This document shows, piece after piece, positions 9,394 to 18,848 of a DNA stretch of 64,000 nt (positions within the stretch are counted from its first letter, which is position 1; the number at the start of each line of letters is the position of its first letter). Under the pieces are notes generated by a model. It saw nothing but the letters and a program-made list of their open reading frames with translations. It had not been told where the DNA came from and made no database searches. Made by a program: the position numbers and the translations under genes. The stretch is from Bog-159 sp963818855 (GTDB lineage: Bacteria > Acidobacteriota > Terriglobia > Bryobacterales > Bryobacteraceae): positions 186,001 through 250,000 of the forward strand of contig CAWFUH010000007.1 in the NCBI GenBank assembly GCA_963818855.1, given 5' to 3'.

Positions 9394-10866
9394 CTACGGC
9401 TGCCATAAATCCGGCGTGACATGCAGCCAGGTGCGCTCGAGCGTAACGCCCGCCGCCACCGGCGCAACGCACAGATCGCGGCTGCCTGCACCGCACAGGT
9501 CGATCCGGTAAAGCGGAACATCGCGCGGCTTCACCAGGTATCCGCCCGCCTGCATGGCCCACGAATCGCGGAAGTCATGCGCCACGATGCCATTTTCCCT
9601 CGCGGCCCGCACGCGGAATTGCCCCACCGAAGGCTCATAGTTCGCATAGCTGAAACACCGGCCCAGGCACACACGATCGACCAGGTGCAGCAGCGAGAAC
9701 TGGCGCTGGTTCGTGTCCATCAGGGCGCTCACCACGCGTTGACCCGGTGGAAGCTGCGCCACCGCCCGTTCCATGCGGTCCTCCACGCGGTTCAGTGCGC
9801 TCTCATCCTGATAGACGAAGACGAAGAAGATGGCCGCCATGGCCGCCAGTGCGGGAGCCAGCCATTTTCTGGCTGGTGCGGCCGCCGCCATGCCGCAATA
9901 CAAGACCGCGCCGGCCAGCGACATGCGTCCGATCAGCAGGCTCTCCGCTTGTCCGTTGGGCAGCACGATCCCGCCCGGCCCGAGCACCACGCAGGCAGCC
10001 GTCAAGATGCAGAGTTGCAGCGGCACATCGAGCAGCGTCCGGAGCCATCCGCGCCGTTGGACCACGCGCCGCATCGACGCGGCCCATATCGCCAGCAGCG
10101 CCGCCCCCAACGGCAGATACCGGTAGCCGAAGACCCAAAGCTGATCGGCGCCGGAGAACGCCAAGGGCTGATCGGATGACCACCAGCATTGGAAATATTT
10201 TCTTAGCAGCGCGCAGATCAATGCCAGGCCCCCGAGCGACGCGACCGTGAGCAGGAGCCGGTAGCGTGGTGCTATCGCGCGTGCCACGCCAACATAAGCC
10301 AGTGCCGCGATGGCCCAGACCATCGGCATGGGATGCGCCACGAAACTGACTCCGAGCAGCGTGGCCACGGCCGGCCAGCGCCACGAAACTGAGCGGAGCC
10401 GCGGGGCCAGCACCAGGGCCAGCGCCAGCGCCCAACACGCCAGGCCCAGCGCGAGATAGAAGTTAAACAACCCCATGTGGAACACCCATCCATACGCCAG
10501 CATGGCCAGACAAGGCGTCCAGGCCCATGGCGCATCGCGGCGCGAAACCGCCCAGACCAACGCGAAGGCGCCCCAGAAGAAGACCAGCACTGCCGCGGCT
10601 ACGGCAATCCGCTGTGCCGGTCCGGCGCCGAACGTTTTCAGCAGAGCGCTCAGCAACCAGTCGAACAGGACATTGTTGCTCCGCCGGACCAATGCCAGTC
10701 CCCCGGCCTTTCCCTGTTCGATCAACTGCACCAGCCAGGCATTGTAGATGTGACTCGAAAGATCGCCGGCCTGCAGGCGCCGCTGCCAGAAGCATGGCGT
10801 CAACACGGCGATTGACACAGCGGAATAGACAATCGCAGACCGCGTTCTGCGCAGTGAAGGCCGCAC
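9394..10866 (-). CDS. Polytopic membrane protein, possible GT-C-type glycosyltransferase
   Basis: This 490-residue protein has about ten to twelve hydrophobic segments and a soluble C-terminal domain of about 130 residues (after the segment ending AAIFFVFVYQD). The first loop after the N-terminal helix carries GDLSSHIYNAWLVQLI, which resembles the Asp-containing first extracytoplasmic loop of GT-C glycosyltransferases that use polyprenyl-phosphate sugars; this is a weak resemblance. The C-terminal domain has several cysteines (for example VCLGRCFSYANYEP and DLCGAGSRDLC) that could form disulfides outside the cytoplasm. It is transcribed away from the GNAT gene. It may simply be an uncharacterised membrane protein. 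Confidence 0.6.
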   Translation of the reverse strand: MRPSLRRTRSAIVYSAVSIAVLTPCFWQRRLQAGDLSSHIYNAWLVQLIEQGKAGGLALVRRSNNVLFDWLLSALLKTFGAGPAQRIAVAAAVLVFFWGAFALVWAVSRRDAPWAWTPCLAMLAYGWVFHMGLFNFYLALGLACWALALALVLAPRLRSVSWRWPAVATLLGVSFVAHPMPMVWAIAALAYVGVARAIAPRYRLLLTVASLGGLALICALLRKYFQCWWSSDQPLAFSGADQLWVFGYRYLPLGAALLAIWAASMRRVVQRRGWLRTLLDVPLQLCILTAACVVLGPGGIVLPNGQAESLLIGRMSLAGAVLYCGMAAAAPARKWLAPALAAMAAIFFVFVYQDESALNRVEDRMERAVAQLPPGQRVVSALMDTNQRQFSLLHLVDRVCLGRCFSYANYEPSVGQFRVRAARENGIVAHDFRDSWAMQAGGYLVKPRDVPLYRIDLCGAGSRDLCVAPVAAGVTLERTWLHVTPDLWQP

Positions 10867-10931
10867 AGTCTCATTATCTAAAGACCCGGCCGTAATCCAA
10901 CTGCTATGCTTGGTTAACTCTTACGTGGTCG

Positions 10932-11387
10932 ATGTCCGTCTGCAATCCAGCATTGGTAAGCCTGCGCGCAGCCGCGCCTGGGGATCGGGAGTTTCTGTGG
11001 TGGCTGCATCGCGAAACCATGGGTGATTACGTCCGGCAGACCTGGGGATGGGATGACGGCTGGCAACGCCGGCGCTTCGATGAGAATTTCGATCCCATGC
11101 AATTGCAGATCGTCGAATACGAAGAGCGTGCGATTGGATGCATCTCCGTCCGCTATCCGGGGAGCGAGATTTTTCTCGCTGTTATCGAAATCGCGCCGTC
11201 GTTTCAGCGCCATGGCATCGGCGGGTTTGTGATCGGCAACGTCCTCGAAGATGCCGATCGGTTGCAGCTTCCTGTGAAACTTTCTGTTCTGAAAGTCAAC
11301 CCCGTGCGCACCTTGTATGAACGATTAGGATTTCAGCACGCCGGCGAAACGGCGACGCATTATTCGATGAAGCGGGAACCGCTCTGA
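10932..11387 (+). CDS. GNAT-family N-acetyltransferase
   Basis: A 151-residue single-domain protein with the GNAT fold: an N-terminal LRAAAPGDREFLWWLHRETM, and motif A as VIEIAPSFQRHGIGGFVIGN with the Q-R-x-x-G-x-G acetyl-CoA pyrophosphate loop. The C-terminal NPVRTLYERLGFQHAGE is the usual motif B. It should acetylate a small molecule or an amino group in the cytoplasm, but the acceptor cannot be predicted. It converges on the following dehydrogenase gene with a 2-bp gap. Confidence 0.88.
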   Translation: MSVCNPALVSLRAAAPGDREFLWWLHRETMGDYVRQTWGWDDGWQRRRFDENFDPMQLQIVEYEERAIGCISVRYPGSEIFLAVIEIAPSFQRHGIGGFVIGNVLEDADRLQLPVKLSVLKVNPVRTLYERLGFQHAGETATHYSMKREPL

Positions 11388-11389
11388 CG

Positions 11390-12403
11390 CTATGCGAGCG
11401 TAACCTTCTGCCCGCTCCGGCACGACCGATAAACCGCGTCCACGATTTCGAGTGCCCGGTACCCATCCTCGCCCGAAACCAGCGGCTCGCGGCCTGTGCG
11501 AATTGCCTCGCCAAAATCCAAAAACTGGCGCTCGAAAGGCTCCAGAGAAATGGCCATGGGATCCGACGATCCCGAGGCGGCATTCTGCGCCAGCGGCGGC
11601 GCCTCGCCTGAATCGTCGCGCACATCCCAAGTGGTCAGCTTGTCGCCGGAAATGATAGCCGTGCCTTCAGTGCCATGGAATTCGGTGCGCTCCGTAAATC
11701 CGGGCCAGAACGCCGTGGCTGCCTGGATCACCCCGGTGGCGCCCGACGCATAACGCACCACCGCGTTCACCACATCCTCCGATTCAATCTTGTGTAGCGC
11801 GCCCAACTGCCAGACCGCGTACACGTCACGCACCGGACCGGCCAGCCAGCGCAGGATATCGACCTGGTGGATCGCCTGGTTGATCAGCGCGCCACCGCCT
11901 TCGGTCTGCCAACTGCCCTTGATCGCCCGCGCGTAGTATTCGGGCGAGCGGTACCACTTTACGTAACAGTCGCACTGCAGCAGTTTGCCCAATCGTCCGG
12001 CGCCGATGGCACGCTGGAGGAATTGGCTGGAATCGTCAAACCGGTGCTGGCTGACCACGCCCAACCGGATGCCGGCGTGGTGCGCCGTATCCACCATCTG
12101 GCGCGCGGTTTCCAGATTAGTGGAGATCGGCTTCTGCACTTGAATGTGCTTGCCGGCGCGCGCGCAAAGCTCCAGCGCCTGCATGCGGAAATCGGGGAAC
12201 GTGCAGACATCCACGTAGTCAACCTGCGGGTGCCCGCAGACCGCTTCGTACGATTCGGCGAACTCGACGCCGTATTGCGCGGCAAAGCGTCGTCCCGCCT
12301 CCGCGTTAATGTCCGTGCAGACGACCAGTTCGTATCCGATATTCCGGTAGGCCTCCGCGTGCTTATGCGAGATAGCCCCCGTGCCGATCATGCCGACTCT
12401 CAT
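11390..12403 (-). CDS. Gfo/Idh/MocA-family NAD(P)-dependent oxidoreductase (cytoplasmic)
   Basis: The 337-residue protein starts with the Rossmann motif MRVGMIGTGAISHKHAEAY, carries HIQVQKPISTN (the family's catalytic-lysine EKP motif, here QKP) and GGGALINQAIHQVDILRWL in the C-terminal substrate domain. Such enzymes oxidise or reduce sugars, inositols and related cyclic polyols. Unlike the second Gfo/Idh protein at 22987-24099 it has no signal peptide. The E-to-Q change in the EKP motif is seen in some family members. Divergent from the PPIase gene with only about 50 bp between starts, so the promoters are compressed. Confidence 0.9.
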   Translation of the reverse strand: MRVGMIGTGAISHKHAEAYRNIGYELVVCTDINAEAGRRFAAQYGVEFAESYEAVCGHPQVDYVDVCTFPDFRMQALELCARAGKHIQVQKPISTNLETARQMVDTAHHAGIRLGVVSQHRFDDSSQFLQRAIGAGRLGKLLQCDCYVKWYRSPEYYARAIKGSWQTEGGGALINQAIHQVDILRWLAGPVRDVYAVWQLGALHKIESEDVVNAVVRYASGATGVIQAATAFWPGFTERTEFHGTEGTAIISGDKLTTWDVRDDSGEAPPLAQNAASGSSDPMAISLEPFERQFLDFGEAIRTGREPLVSGEDGYRALEIVDAVYRSCRSGQKVTLA

Positions 12404-12452
12404 GCGGATCTCTCCCGCAGGCTATTGTACCCGGCTACAATGAGGCTTCGTC

Positions 12453-13514
12453 ATGTTTGATGCTCCTCGGGAGCGCCGGCCGGCGGGCGCAGATCGGTAC
12501 GCAGGCTTAGCCGCTCTACTGATCCTTTTGTGTGCGCCGGCTTGCAAGCAGTCGGTGCCCGCCAACGTCGCCGCCACGGTGAACAGCCGCGCCATCACTT
12601 ATGCGGAGCTGGAGCGGACCTATCAGCAGTCGCAACTGGCGACGCCCGGCCAAGCCGGGGAGCAGACCATGGCGCAGAAACTGGAAGTGCTGCGCGGCTT
12701 GATCGACAGCGAGATCATGCTGCAGCGCGCCGAAAAACAGGGCCTGCTGGCGGGCGACGCGGACGTAGAAGCGAAGCTCACCGAGTTGAAGGCGCCCTGG
12801 ACCAAAGAACAGTTCGAGCGGCAGCTGCGGGAGAACAAGATGTCGCTCGACGACCTCAAATCCAATATCCGCCGCGACCTGAGCATTCAGAAGCTCATCA
12901 ATAAGGAAATTACTTCGCACATCGTGATCACCGACGCCGATGTGACGGCATTCTACAACGCCAACAAGGCCACCTTCAACCATCCCGAAGCGCGCGTGCA
13001 CATGGCCACCATTCTGGTGACGCCTAACCCGCTACCTGACGCCGGCAATCTGCGCAATAGCAAGGCGCAGAATGACGGGGAGGCCAATCGCAAGATCCAC
13101 GAGATACAGGAGCGCCTGCAGCGCGGTGAGGAGTTCGCGCTGGTGGCGCATAGCTATTCGGAAGATCCCAACTCGGCGCCCAATGGGGGCGACATCGGAT
13201 TCATCCCGGAGTCCGAGCTGGAGAAGGCCAACGTGGAACTGCGGAAGATGGTGATGGCCCTGGCGCCGGGCGCGATCAGCCCCATCATCAAAACGCAGGA
13301 AGGCTATCGCATTTTCAAAATCATTTCGAAAGAGTCGGCCGGACAGCGCGAGTTGAACGATCCGCGCGTGCAGCAGAGCATCCGCGAGACGTTGCTGAAC
13401 CGCAAGGACCAATTGCTGAAAAATGCCTATTACGAGGTGGCGCGCAACGAAGCTAAGGTAGTGAATTACCTGGCGCGGAGCGTGGTGGAGAGCGCCGGCA
13501 AACCAGGGAAGTGA
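12453..13514 (+). CDS. SurA/PrsA-like peptidyl-prolyl isomerase lipoprotein
   Basis: The 353-residue protein has a hydrophobic segment ending LLCAPACKQS, a plausible but imperfect lipobox, so it is probably a lipid-anchored periplasmic protein. An N-terminal SurA-like chaperone segment follows (NSRAITYAELERTYQQ, then LRGLIDSEIMLQRAEKQGLL), then a parvulin domain at about residues 180-290 with FALVAHSYSEDPNSAPNGGD and EGYRIFKIISK. It should assist folding of outer-membrane proteins, fitting the many barrel proteins nearby. The next genes on this strand encode a CpxRA-like sensor system, though a minus-strand gene lies between. Confidence 0.88.
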   Translation: MFDAPRERRPAGADRYAGLAALLILLCAPACKQSVPANVAATVNSRAITYAELERTYQQSQLATPGQAGEQTMAQKLEVLRGLIDSEIMLQRAEKQGLLAGDADVEAKLTELKAPWTKEQFERQLRENKMSLDDLKSNIRRDLSIQKLINKEITSHIVITDADVTAFYNANKATFNHPEARVHMATILVTPNPLPDAGNLRNSKAQNDGEANRKIHEIQERLQRGEEFALVAHSYSEDPNSAPNGGDIGFIPESELEKANVELRKMVMALAPGAISPIIKTQEGYRIFKIISKESAGQRELNDPRVQQSIRETLLNRKDQLLKNAYYEVARNEAKVVNYLARSVVESAGKPGK

Positions 13515-13524
13515 GCGGCACAGG

Positions 13525-14172
13525 CTACTTGCCGGCGATACGAAAATCGTCGAAGTAGGTGACGCCGTCGGCCTTGGTCCACAGGCCGACTTTGCCGGGT
13601 TGGCGGAAAGTGGAATCCAGCACTTCGAACAAGCGCCGATGGTTGAAGTAGACGCTAAACAGTGGACCGTGAAATTGTACCTTGAGCATGCTCCACTGAT
13701 TGACCGGGACGGGATGCTTAACACCGAAACTCTGTGGGGCGCCGCGCGAGGCGAGCGGCGTGCGCTTGCCGTCCTCCACCCTGTACAGAACGATGCTATT
13801 GTCGAGCGCGTTGGCGCGCACCAGGTAGTAGTTCTTCGCGTCGCGATAGCGGAACACCAGGCCGTCGGCGCGCTCCCCGCCGCCTGCCACCGGTTTCACC
13901 CTGACGCTTAAATCGCCGTCTTTCACGTCCAATTTATTCAGAATAGCGAGCGGGCACAGGCCGTCGGCCCCATCGTGCGAGACCTCCGCCAAGACGTAAG
14001 GCGGACTGGGAGCGGTAGGGTCTCGCTTGATTTCCCATCGCGGCGCGGCGCCGGCATTTGGCAACAGCGTCCATCCCGGCGGCACCGCACCGAGCTTCTC
14101 TGAATCGAAGTTGATGGACTGCGTGACCGTGCCCCAAATTGCGAGGGACATCAGCCAGCCAAGTGCCCTCAT
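13525..14172 (-). CDS. Secreted LamG/concanavalin-like protein (DUF1080-like)
   Basis: From the ATG at 14172 (MRALGWLMSLAIWGTVTQ, a signal peptide) the protein is about 215 residues. It then has a jelly-roll pattern typical of the 3-keto-disaccharide hydrolase/LamG group: INFDSEKLGAVPPGW, DGLVFRYRDAKNYYLVRANA, NQWSMLKVQFHGPLFSVYFN and the closing VTYFDDFRIAGK. No catalytic residues can be named. An upstream start at 14247 would put 25 non-hydrophobic residues before the signal peptide and is unlikely. It lies tail to tail with the PPIase gene. Confidence 0.72.
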   Translation of the reverse strand: MRALGWLMSLAIWGTVTQSINFDSEKLGAVPPGWTLLPNAGAAPRWEIKRDPTAPSPPYVLAEVSHDGADGLCPLAILNKLDVKDGDLSVRVKPVAGGGERADGLVFRYRDAKNYYLVRANALDNSIVLYRVEDGKRTPLASRGAPQSFGVKHPVPVNQWSMLKVQFHGPLFSVYFNHRRLFEVLDSTFRQPGKVGLWTKADGVTYFDDFRIAGK

Positions 14173-14262
14173 AACCAGAAACGCCTCACCCCGGCGTGTA
14201 TCTTCGTTGTAACACCCGGCGGCACCTCGCCACAAGTTTCCGCGCATGCTACATTCGGAGCC

Positions 14263-14952
14263 GTGCGACTCTTGTTAATCGACGACGACACCGAACTCTG
14301 CTCGCTGCTGGTAGAGTTCCTGCAAGGCCAGGGCTTCACGGTGGACTGCGCGCACGACGGCCGGCAAGGCCTGGAACGCGCATTACACGGCGGTTTCAAT
14401 CTCGTCATTCTGGATGTGATGCTACCGGGGCTGGACGGCCTGGAGGTCCTGCGGCGGCTGCGCAAAGAGAGCCGCATCCCCACCCTCATGCTGACGGCGC
14501 GCGCCGACGATGTGGACCGCATCATCGGCCTGGAACTGGGCGCCGATGATTACCTGCCCAAGCCGTTCAACCCGCGCGAACTGGTGGCCCGGGTGCGTGC
14601 GATTTTGCGGCGTTACGAGCCGCGCACGTCCACTTCCCCGCGCGTGGAGGTGAATGGAGTGGTGCTCGACCCCGCCACGCGCCAGGTGACGGTGGACGGG
14701 CAGCCGGTGGATCTTACCACTTTCGAGTTCGACATTCTGGACATCCTGATGCGCGCCGCCGGCCGGGTGCTCTCGCGCGACGACCTGATGGAGAACCTCT
14801 ACAATCGCCGCGCTACTCCGTTCGACCGCTCCGTCGACATGCACATCAGTCACATCCGGCGCAAGCTGGAAACCAAGCGTCCCTTCATCAAAACCATTCG
14901 CAGTGTGGGCTACCAGTTCCTGCAGTCGCCACACGACGAGGCGCCCGAATGA
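14263..14952 (+). CDS. OmpR-family response regulator (CpxR-like)
   Basis: The gene uses a GTG start. The 229-residue product has an N-terminal receiver with the acidic cluster DDD at residues 7-9 and the phospho-acceptor Asp51 in LVILDVMLPGLDGLE, the switch Lys in DYLPKPFNPRELVARVR, and a C-terminal winged helix (LTTFEFDILDILMRAAGR, then VDMHISHIRRKLE). It should bind DNA as a dimer after phosphorylation by the kinase encoded next, with which it overlaps by four bases. A paralogous pair sits at 60830-62811. Confidence 0.93.
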   Translation: MRLLLIDDDTELCSLLVEFLQGQGFTVDCAHDGRQGLERALHGGFNLVILDVMLPGLDGLEVLRRLRKESRIPTLMLTARADDVDRIIGLELGADDYLPKPFNPRELVARVRAILRRYEPRTSTSPRVEVNGVVLDPATRQVTVDGQPVDLTTFEFDILDILMRAAGRVLSRDDLMENLYNRRATPFDRSVDMHISHIRRKLETKRPFIKTIRSVGYQFLQSPHDEAPE

Positions 14953-16232
14953 ATTCGCTATTCGGCAAAATCCTGCTCTGGTTTTGGGCCGCGCTGGTGA
15001 TCAACACCATTGGATCGGCATTCATCTCCGGGCTGTCGGCACCCCATCCTTACCTGCTATCGCGGCTGGTAGCTTTCCAACTCGCCGAGGCGCGCGTCGC
15101 GTACGAGGCGGGCGGACAACCGGCCTTGGAGCGCTTCATGCTGCGCTTCCATAGGATCTTCGCGGGCGAGGGCATCCTGACGGACGCCTCGGGGCATGAC
15201 CTGCTCACCGGAAACGACGAATCCGCATTGCTGCACCAGGCGGGCGAGCGCCGTCCAGCCATGATCATCCGCGGAGCCACAGTGGCGCGCGAATCGGCGG
15301 ACGGCAAATTCTGGTTTGTCTTCGTAATTCCGCATGTACGGTTGGCCACCTGGTTCCTGCGGCCGCAGCATTGGTGGATGATGGCTGTCGGCGTTTTTCT
15401 ATGCTACCTGCTGGCGTTCTATTTGACCTATCCGGTGCGCACGCTGCAGCGCGCCGTGGAACGCTTCGGCCGGGGCGACCTCTCGGCTCGTTCCGCCACT
15501 CGCCGGCGCGACGAATTGGGCGACCTGGGCCGCACCTTCGATCGCATGGCGGACCGCATTCAGACGCTGGTGGACGCTGAGCACCGGCTGTTGCTGGATA
15601 TCTCGCACGAGCTGCGCTCACCGCTGGCGCGCCTGCGCGTGGCTGTGGAACTGGCGCGCTCCGGGGAAAACCGGGAGGCGCATCTGGACCGCATCGATAA
15701 GGAGGCCGAGCGGCTCAATTCGCTGGTGGGCGGATTGCTGCAGGTCACGCGCGCCGAAGGCGACCCAACCTCGCTGCGGCGCGAACCGGTGCGCCTGGAT
15801 CGATTGTTGGAAGAACTGGCCGCCGATTCGTCGCTGGAAGCGGCGTCGCACGGCAGCGAGGTGCGCCTCGAGAGCCCGCCTCCAGTGACCATCCAGGGCG
15901 ATGCCGAATTACTGCGGCGCGCGGTGGAGAACGTGATTCGCAATGCCATTCGCCATGCGCCGGACGCCACCGGGGTGGAGGTCAGTCTGGAGACCGCCAC
16001 TGACAGAGCGGTGGTGCGCGTTCGGGATTACGGGCCGGGCGTGCCGGAAGAAGCTCTGCCGCGCATCTTCGATGCGTTCTATCGTGTGGAGTCGGATCGC
16101 GACCGGGCCAGCGGCGGCGCAGGCCTGGGGCTGTCGATTGCGCGGCGCGCGGTGGAGTTGCACAAAGGGACTATTCGCGCGCGAAATGCGGCGCCGGGAT
16201 TGTTGGTGGAGATTGATTTGCCAGCGAACTGA
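14949..16232 (+). CDS. Membrane sensor histidine kinase (CpxA-like)
   Basis: 427 residues. A transmembrane helix lies at the N-terminus (ILLWFWAALVINTIGSAFIS), then a periplasmic sensor of about 110 residues, a second helix (WWMMAVGVFLCYLLAFYL), a HAMP domain, the dimerisation/phospho-acceptor box LLLDISHELRSPLARLRV and the ATPase boxes NVIRNAIRHAP, RVRDYGPGVPEEALPRIFDA and GGAGLGLSIARRAV. The ATG overlaps the regulator's stop (ATGA), so the two are translationally coupled. The sensor domain has no recognised ligand pocket. Envelope stress is a reasonable guess from the CpxA-like layout and the nearby PPIase gene. Confidence 0.92.
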   Translation: MNSLFGKILLWFWAALVINTIGSAFISGLSAPHPYLLSRLVAFQLAEARVAYEAGGQPALERFMLRFHRIFAGEGILTDASGHDLLTGNDESALLHQAGERRPAMIIRGATVARESADGKFWFVFVIPHVRLATWFLRPQHWWMMAVGVFLCYLLAFYLTYPVRTLQRAVERFGRGDLSARSATRRRDELGDLGRTFDRMADRIQTLVDAEHRLLLDISHELRSPLARLRVAVELARSGENREAHLDRIDKEAERLNSLVGGLLQVTRAEGDPTSLRREPVRLDRLLEELAADSSLEAASHGSEVRLESPPPVTIQGDAELLRRAVENVIRNAIRHAPDATGVEVSLETATDRAVVRVRDYGPGVPEEALPRIFDAFYRVESDRDRASGGAGLGLSIARRAVELHKGTIRARNAAPGLLVEIDLPAN

Positions 16233-16240
16233 ACTTGATT

Positions 16241-16330
16241 GTGGGGCAGGACTCCAGTCCTGCGGCCGGCGTCCACGCCGGCCCGGCGCGGGTCTGGAGA
16301 CCCGCTGCAGGCGTGGACGCCTGCCCCACT
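16241..16330. repeat. Composite 90-bp fold-back repeat between convergent genes
   Basis: This element begins GTGGGGCAGG and ends CCTGCCCCAC, a perfect 10-bp terminal inversion, with three shorter palindromes inside (cores ACTCCAGT, CGTCCACG and GGTCTGGAGACC). It lies exactly between the kinase stop and the CHAT stop and could act as a bidirectional terminator when transcribed. It is the longest copy of the repeat family in the window. Confidence 0.8.
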
Positions 16331-16334
16331 GGCC

Positions 16335-18848
16335 TCAGCGAATGTAGATCTGGAACGGTCCCCAGTAATAGGGTTTGCGGAACGCAGTGTTAGAACCGAT
16401 CATGGACAGCTTGGCACTGCGCAGGGCGTCGGCAGGGCTCTGGCCGCGCTCGATGGCACCGTAGAACTGATCCATCATATCCGGTGTGGAACTATCGGTC
16501 ACGTCCCACAGTCCGGCGACCACATATCGGGCGCCGGCCTTCAGGAACGCCCACACAAAACCTACCAGTCCTTCACCTGAGTAAACTCGCGCGCCGGCAC
16601 TGTGGCAAGCGGAGATGGTTACCAGATCGGCGTCCAGCGGCACATCGATGACGTCACGTGCGTAGAGTTTGAATGCGCCGTTCCTTGGAGAGAGAATAAT
16701 GGCGGAATCGAGCGGGATCTGCGGATTGGCTTCCCCGTGGGCGCTGAAATGGATGATGGAAAATTGTCGCGGATTAGCTTGCCGATAAGATGCGGGTGTG
16801 GCCTCAGCGCCCCTGACGATGGTTGTTCCAGGTGACGCCAGGTGCGCACTTACGCGGCCAATTTCCTGTGAAGCATAGGCCAGCGGCGGATACTCCTGAC
16901 TCGCGGAGAGCGCATCGCCAATGATCAAAGCAGCGTTATGGCGGATCGCTTTTTCCGCAGGTGCGGCGGCGGCGATGGCTAACGACGGAGCGACCACCAG
17001 GGTGACGTCCTCGATCCAGTAATGCGGCCCTTCTCCATAAATGGGCAGCGTTTCGAAATTCAAATAATGCAAAGCCCCGTCCGGAACAATGACCACGCGT
17101 GCCTGGCGCGGGATCAGTGGCGCGACTGGCCGAATCAGGACATCGGAGAGGCGGCGTGCCGCAGGGCTCTCCTTGGCGACGATGTCGAATCCGCGCAGGG
17201 ATTGATCAAACGCCGCGACGAGCGACTCAATACCGGCGGCGGGCCCCAGCGGGAAATACTGGGTGCGCATTGACGATATCACCCAAGCGTAGGACTGGGT
17301 GGGCGCCAGCCAGTAAGATACGAATATTCTCCCGGAGCGCTGCGCAGCTTTCTGCAGTTCGGCGGCACTGAGGCGAGGGCCGGGTTTCAGTTGCGGGATG
17401 GCTTCAGACAGAATGCGGGCACGGCTGGACTCCACTACCTCCAGAGCTTTGTCGGAATCGCCGCTCCGCATCAGAAATTCCACATAGTCCTGATAGAACC
17501 GGATCAAGGAAGCCAGGAAGGTCAACTTATACTCATCGCGCGACAACCCGGTCTGGTTCTTATCGATGATCGCGATGGTTTTGTCGAAGTAACTGCGCGC
17601 GAGGGGTTTGTTTTCGCTGCTAACATAGGCCCTGGCCAGGCCCGCGTACGACTCCCAAAGGAGGGATGGGTCTGCCGTCTTGACACTACCCACTCTCTTA
17701 TAAAGGGTCACGGCATCCGCGAACTGTTTGCGGCCGGTAGCGATGGTTGCGGTGTTCAGGTCGGCATAGGCTCGGGAATTGTCATCGTGTGCGAGGGCTA
17801 ACTCCTCGATGTTTGCTTTTTCGGCGAGGTCCCAGTCCCCCGTGGCAGAAAGCGCAGCGGCTATGTTACTGGTCCACCGCCTCCTGTCCTCGTCCGGGTC
17901 GTTCTTCAGGTTGCGGGAAAGGTCGAGAGCCTGCCGGTAGTATGCAATGGCATCCGCGGTATCACCCTTCAGAAAAAAGGTGCGCCCCGTCTCGCCGAGC
18001 AGATGACGGCGAACTACGGAAGAATCGCCTGTGCCGAGCCAGACGAGCGCCTCCTTTTCGAGTTCGAGCGCACGATCATAGGCGCCCAGCTGGGTATAAC
18101 ATAGAGCCAGATTCGTGTATGCCGCTGAAACCAACGGATAGGCACTAACCCGTTTGGCGGCGGCGAGTGACTGCTGCAAGAAGGGGATGGCCTCGTCGTA
18201 GCGGGCCAGCTTCTTCAGTGTGAGCATTCCCAGATCATTCAACGCCGCCGCTTCGTTGTACTCATCGCGCTGCTGCAGGGCGTGTTGACTGGCTCTTAGG
18301 AATAAAGCCCGCGCGGTCTCCGGTTGGCTGTCCCGTACGAGCCTGCCTTTGCGGATCTCCATCTCGGACAGGAGCTCACCGACGCCCATGCGGTCGGCGT
18401 CGCGGTAAGCGTCGTCCAGAAGCCGTGGCCCCGCGTTGGCTTTGGTCTTGTCCCGGGAAAAGCAAAGTAGATAACCTAGTAGCATGCGCCGCCGGAGGTC
18501 TAGCGCGGTGAAGTCCGAACCCTCGGGCGGCGTCTGTGAGAGCAGCGCGGCGGCTTCTTCGTCTCTCTCCAATTGGAATAAACTCTCGGCTTCCAGGAGC
18601 TGGAATTTCCAGCGGCATTGTAAGTCGGAGCCACAGCGCCCGGCGGCTGAGTGGGCCCGGGCGTAGGCGTCGGCAAAGCCGCCGTTCCGGAATGCCGTGA
18701 GTGCGGCTGTATAAGTTGGAGCCGGTTGGTCTATGCTCTTATGACCACAAGAGCACAACAACAGAACGGCCGCCAGCCGCTTAAATTTTGCGCGGCGGCC
18801 ACCACGTGCCGTTCGGGTCAGTCTCAGCGAATACGGCCTGGCCCTCAT
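16335..18848 (-). CDS. TPR-CHAT protease-like lipoprotein
   Basis: From the ATG at 18848, which has AGGA seven bases upstream, the product is 837 residues. A basic N-terminus is followed by LAAVLLLCSCGHKS, a short signal with a candidate lipobox Cys34. Residues 45-480 are TPR-like helical repeats (for example NEAAALNDLGMLTLKKLARY and AYTNLALCYTQLGAYDRALE). Residues 510-837 form a CHAT domain of the caspase-like clan CD, with the dyad His704 in IIHFSAHGEAN and Cys748 in LVTISACHSAGARVYSGEG. CHAT proteins are site-specific proteases in several bacterial signalling and defence systems. It ends a four-gene minus-strand set with ECF sigma and anti-sigma genes, suggesting a regulatory or effector role. 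A GTG at 18854 is an alternative start. Confidence 0.88.
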   Translation of the reverse strand: MRARPYSLRLTRTARGGRRAKFKRLAAVLLLCSCGHKSIDQPAPTYTAALTAFRNGGFADAYARAHSAAGRCGSDLQCRWKFQLLEAESLFQLERDEEAAALLSQTPPEGSDFTALDLRRRMLLGYLLCFSRDKTKANAGPRLLDDAYRDADRMGVGELLSEMEIRKGRLVRDSQPETARALFLRASQHALQQRDEYNEAAALNDLGMLTLKKLARYDEAIPFLQQSLAAAKRVSAYPLVSAAYTNLALCYTQLGAYDRALELEKEALVWLGTGDSSVVRRHLLGETGRTFFLKGDTADAIAYYRQALDLSRNLKNDPDEDRRRWTSNIAAALSATGDWDLAEKANIEELALAHDDNSRAYADLNTATIATGRKQFADAVTLYKRVGSVKTADPSLLWESYAGLARAYVSSENKPLARSYFDKTIAIIDKNQTGLSRDEYKLTFLASLIRFYQDYVEFLMRSGDSDKALEVVESSRARILSEAIPQLKPGPRLSAAELQKAAQRSGRIFVSYWLAPTQSYAWVISSMRTQYFPLGPAAGIESLVAAFDQSLRGFDIVAKESPAARRLSDVLIRPVAPLIPRQARVVIVPDGALHYLNFETLPIYGEGPHYWIEDVTLVVAPSLAIAAAAPAEKAIRHNAALIIGDALSASQEYPPLAYASQEIGRVSAHLASPGTTIVRGAEATPASYRQANPRQFSIIHFSAHGEANPQIPLDSAIILSPRNGAFKLYARDVIDVPLDADLVTISACHSAGARVYSGEGLVGFVWAFLKAGARYVVAGLWDVTDSSTPDMMDQFYGAIERGQSPADALRSAKLSMIGSNTAFRKPYYWGPFQIYIR

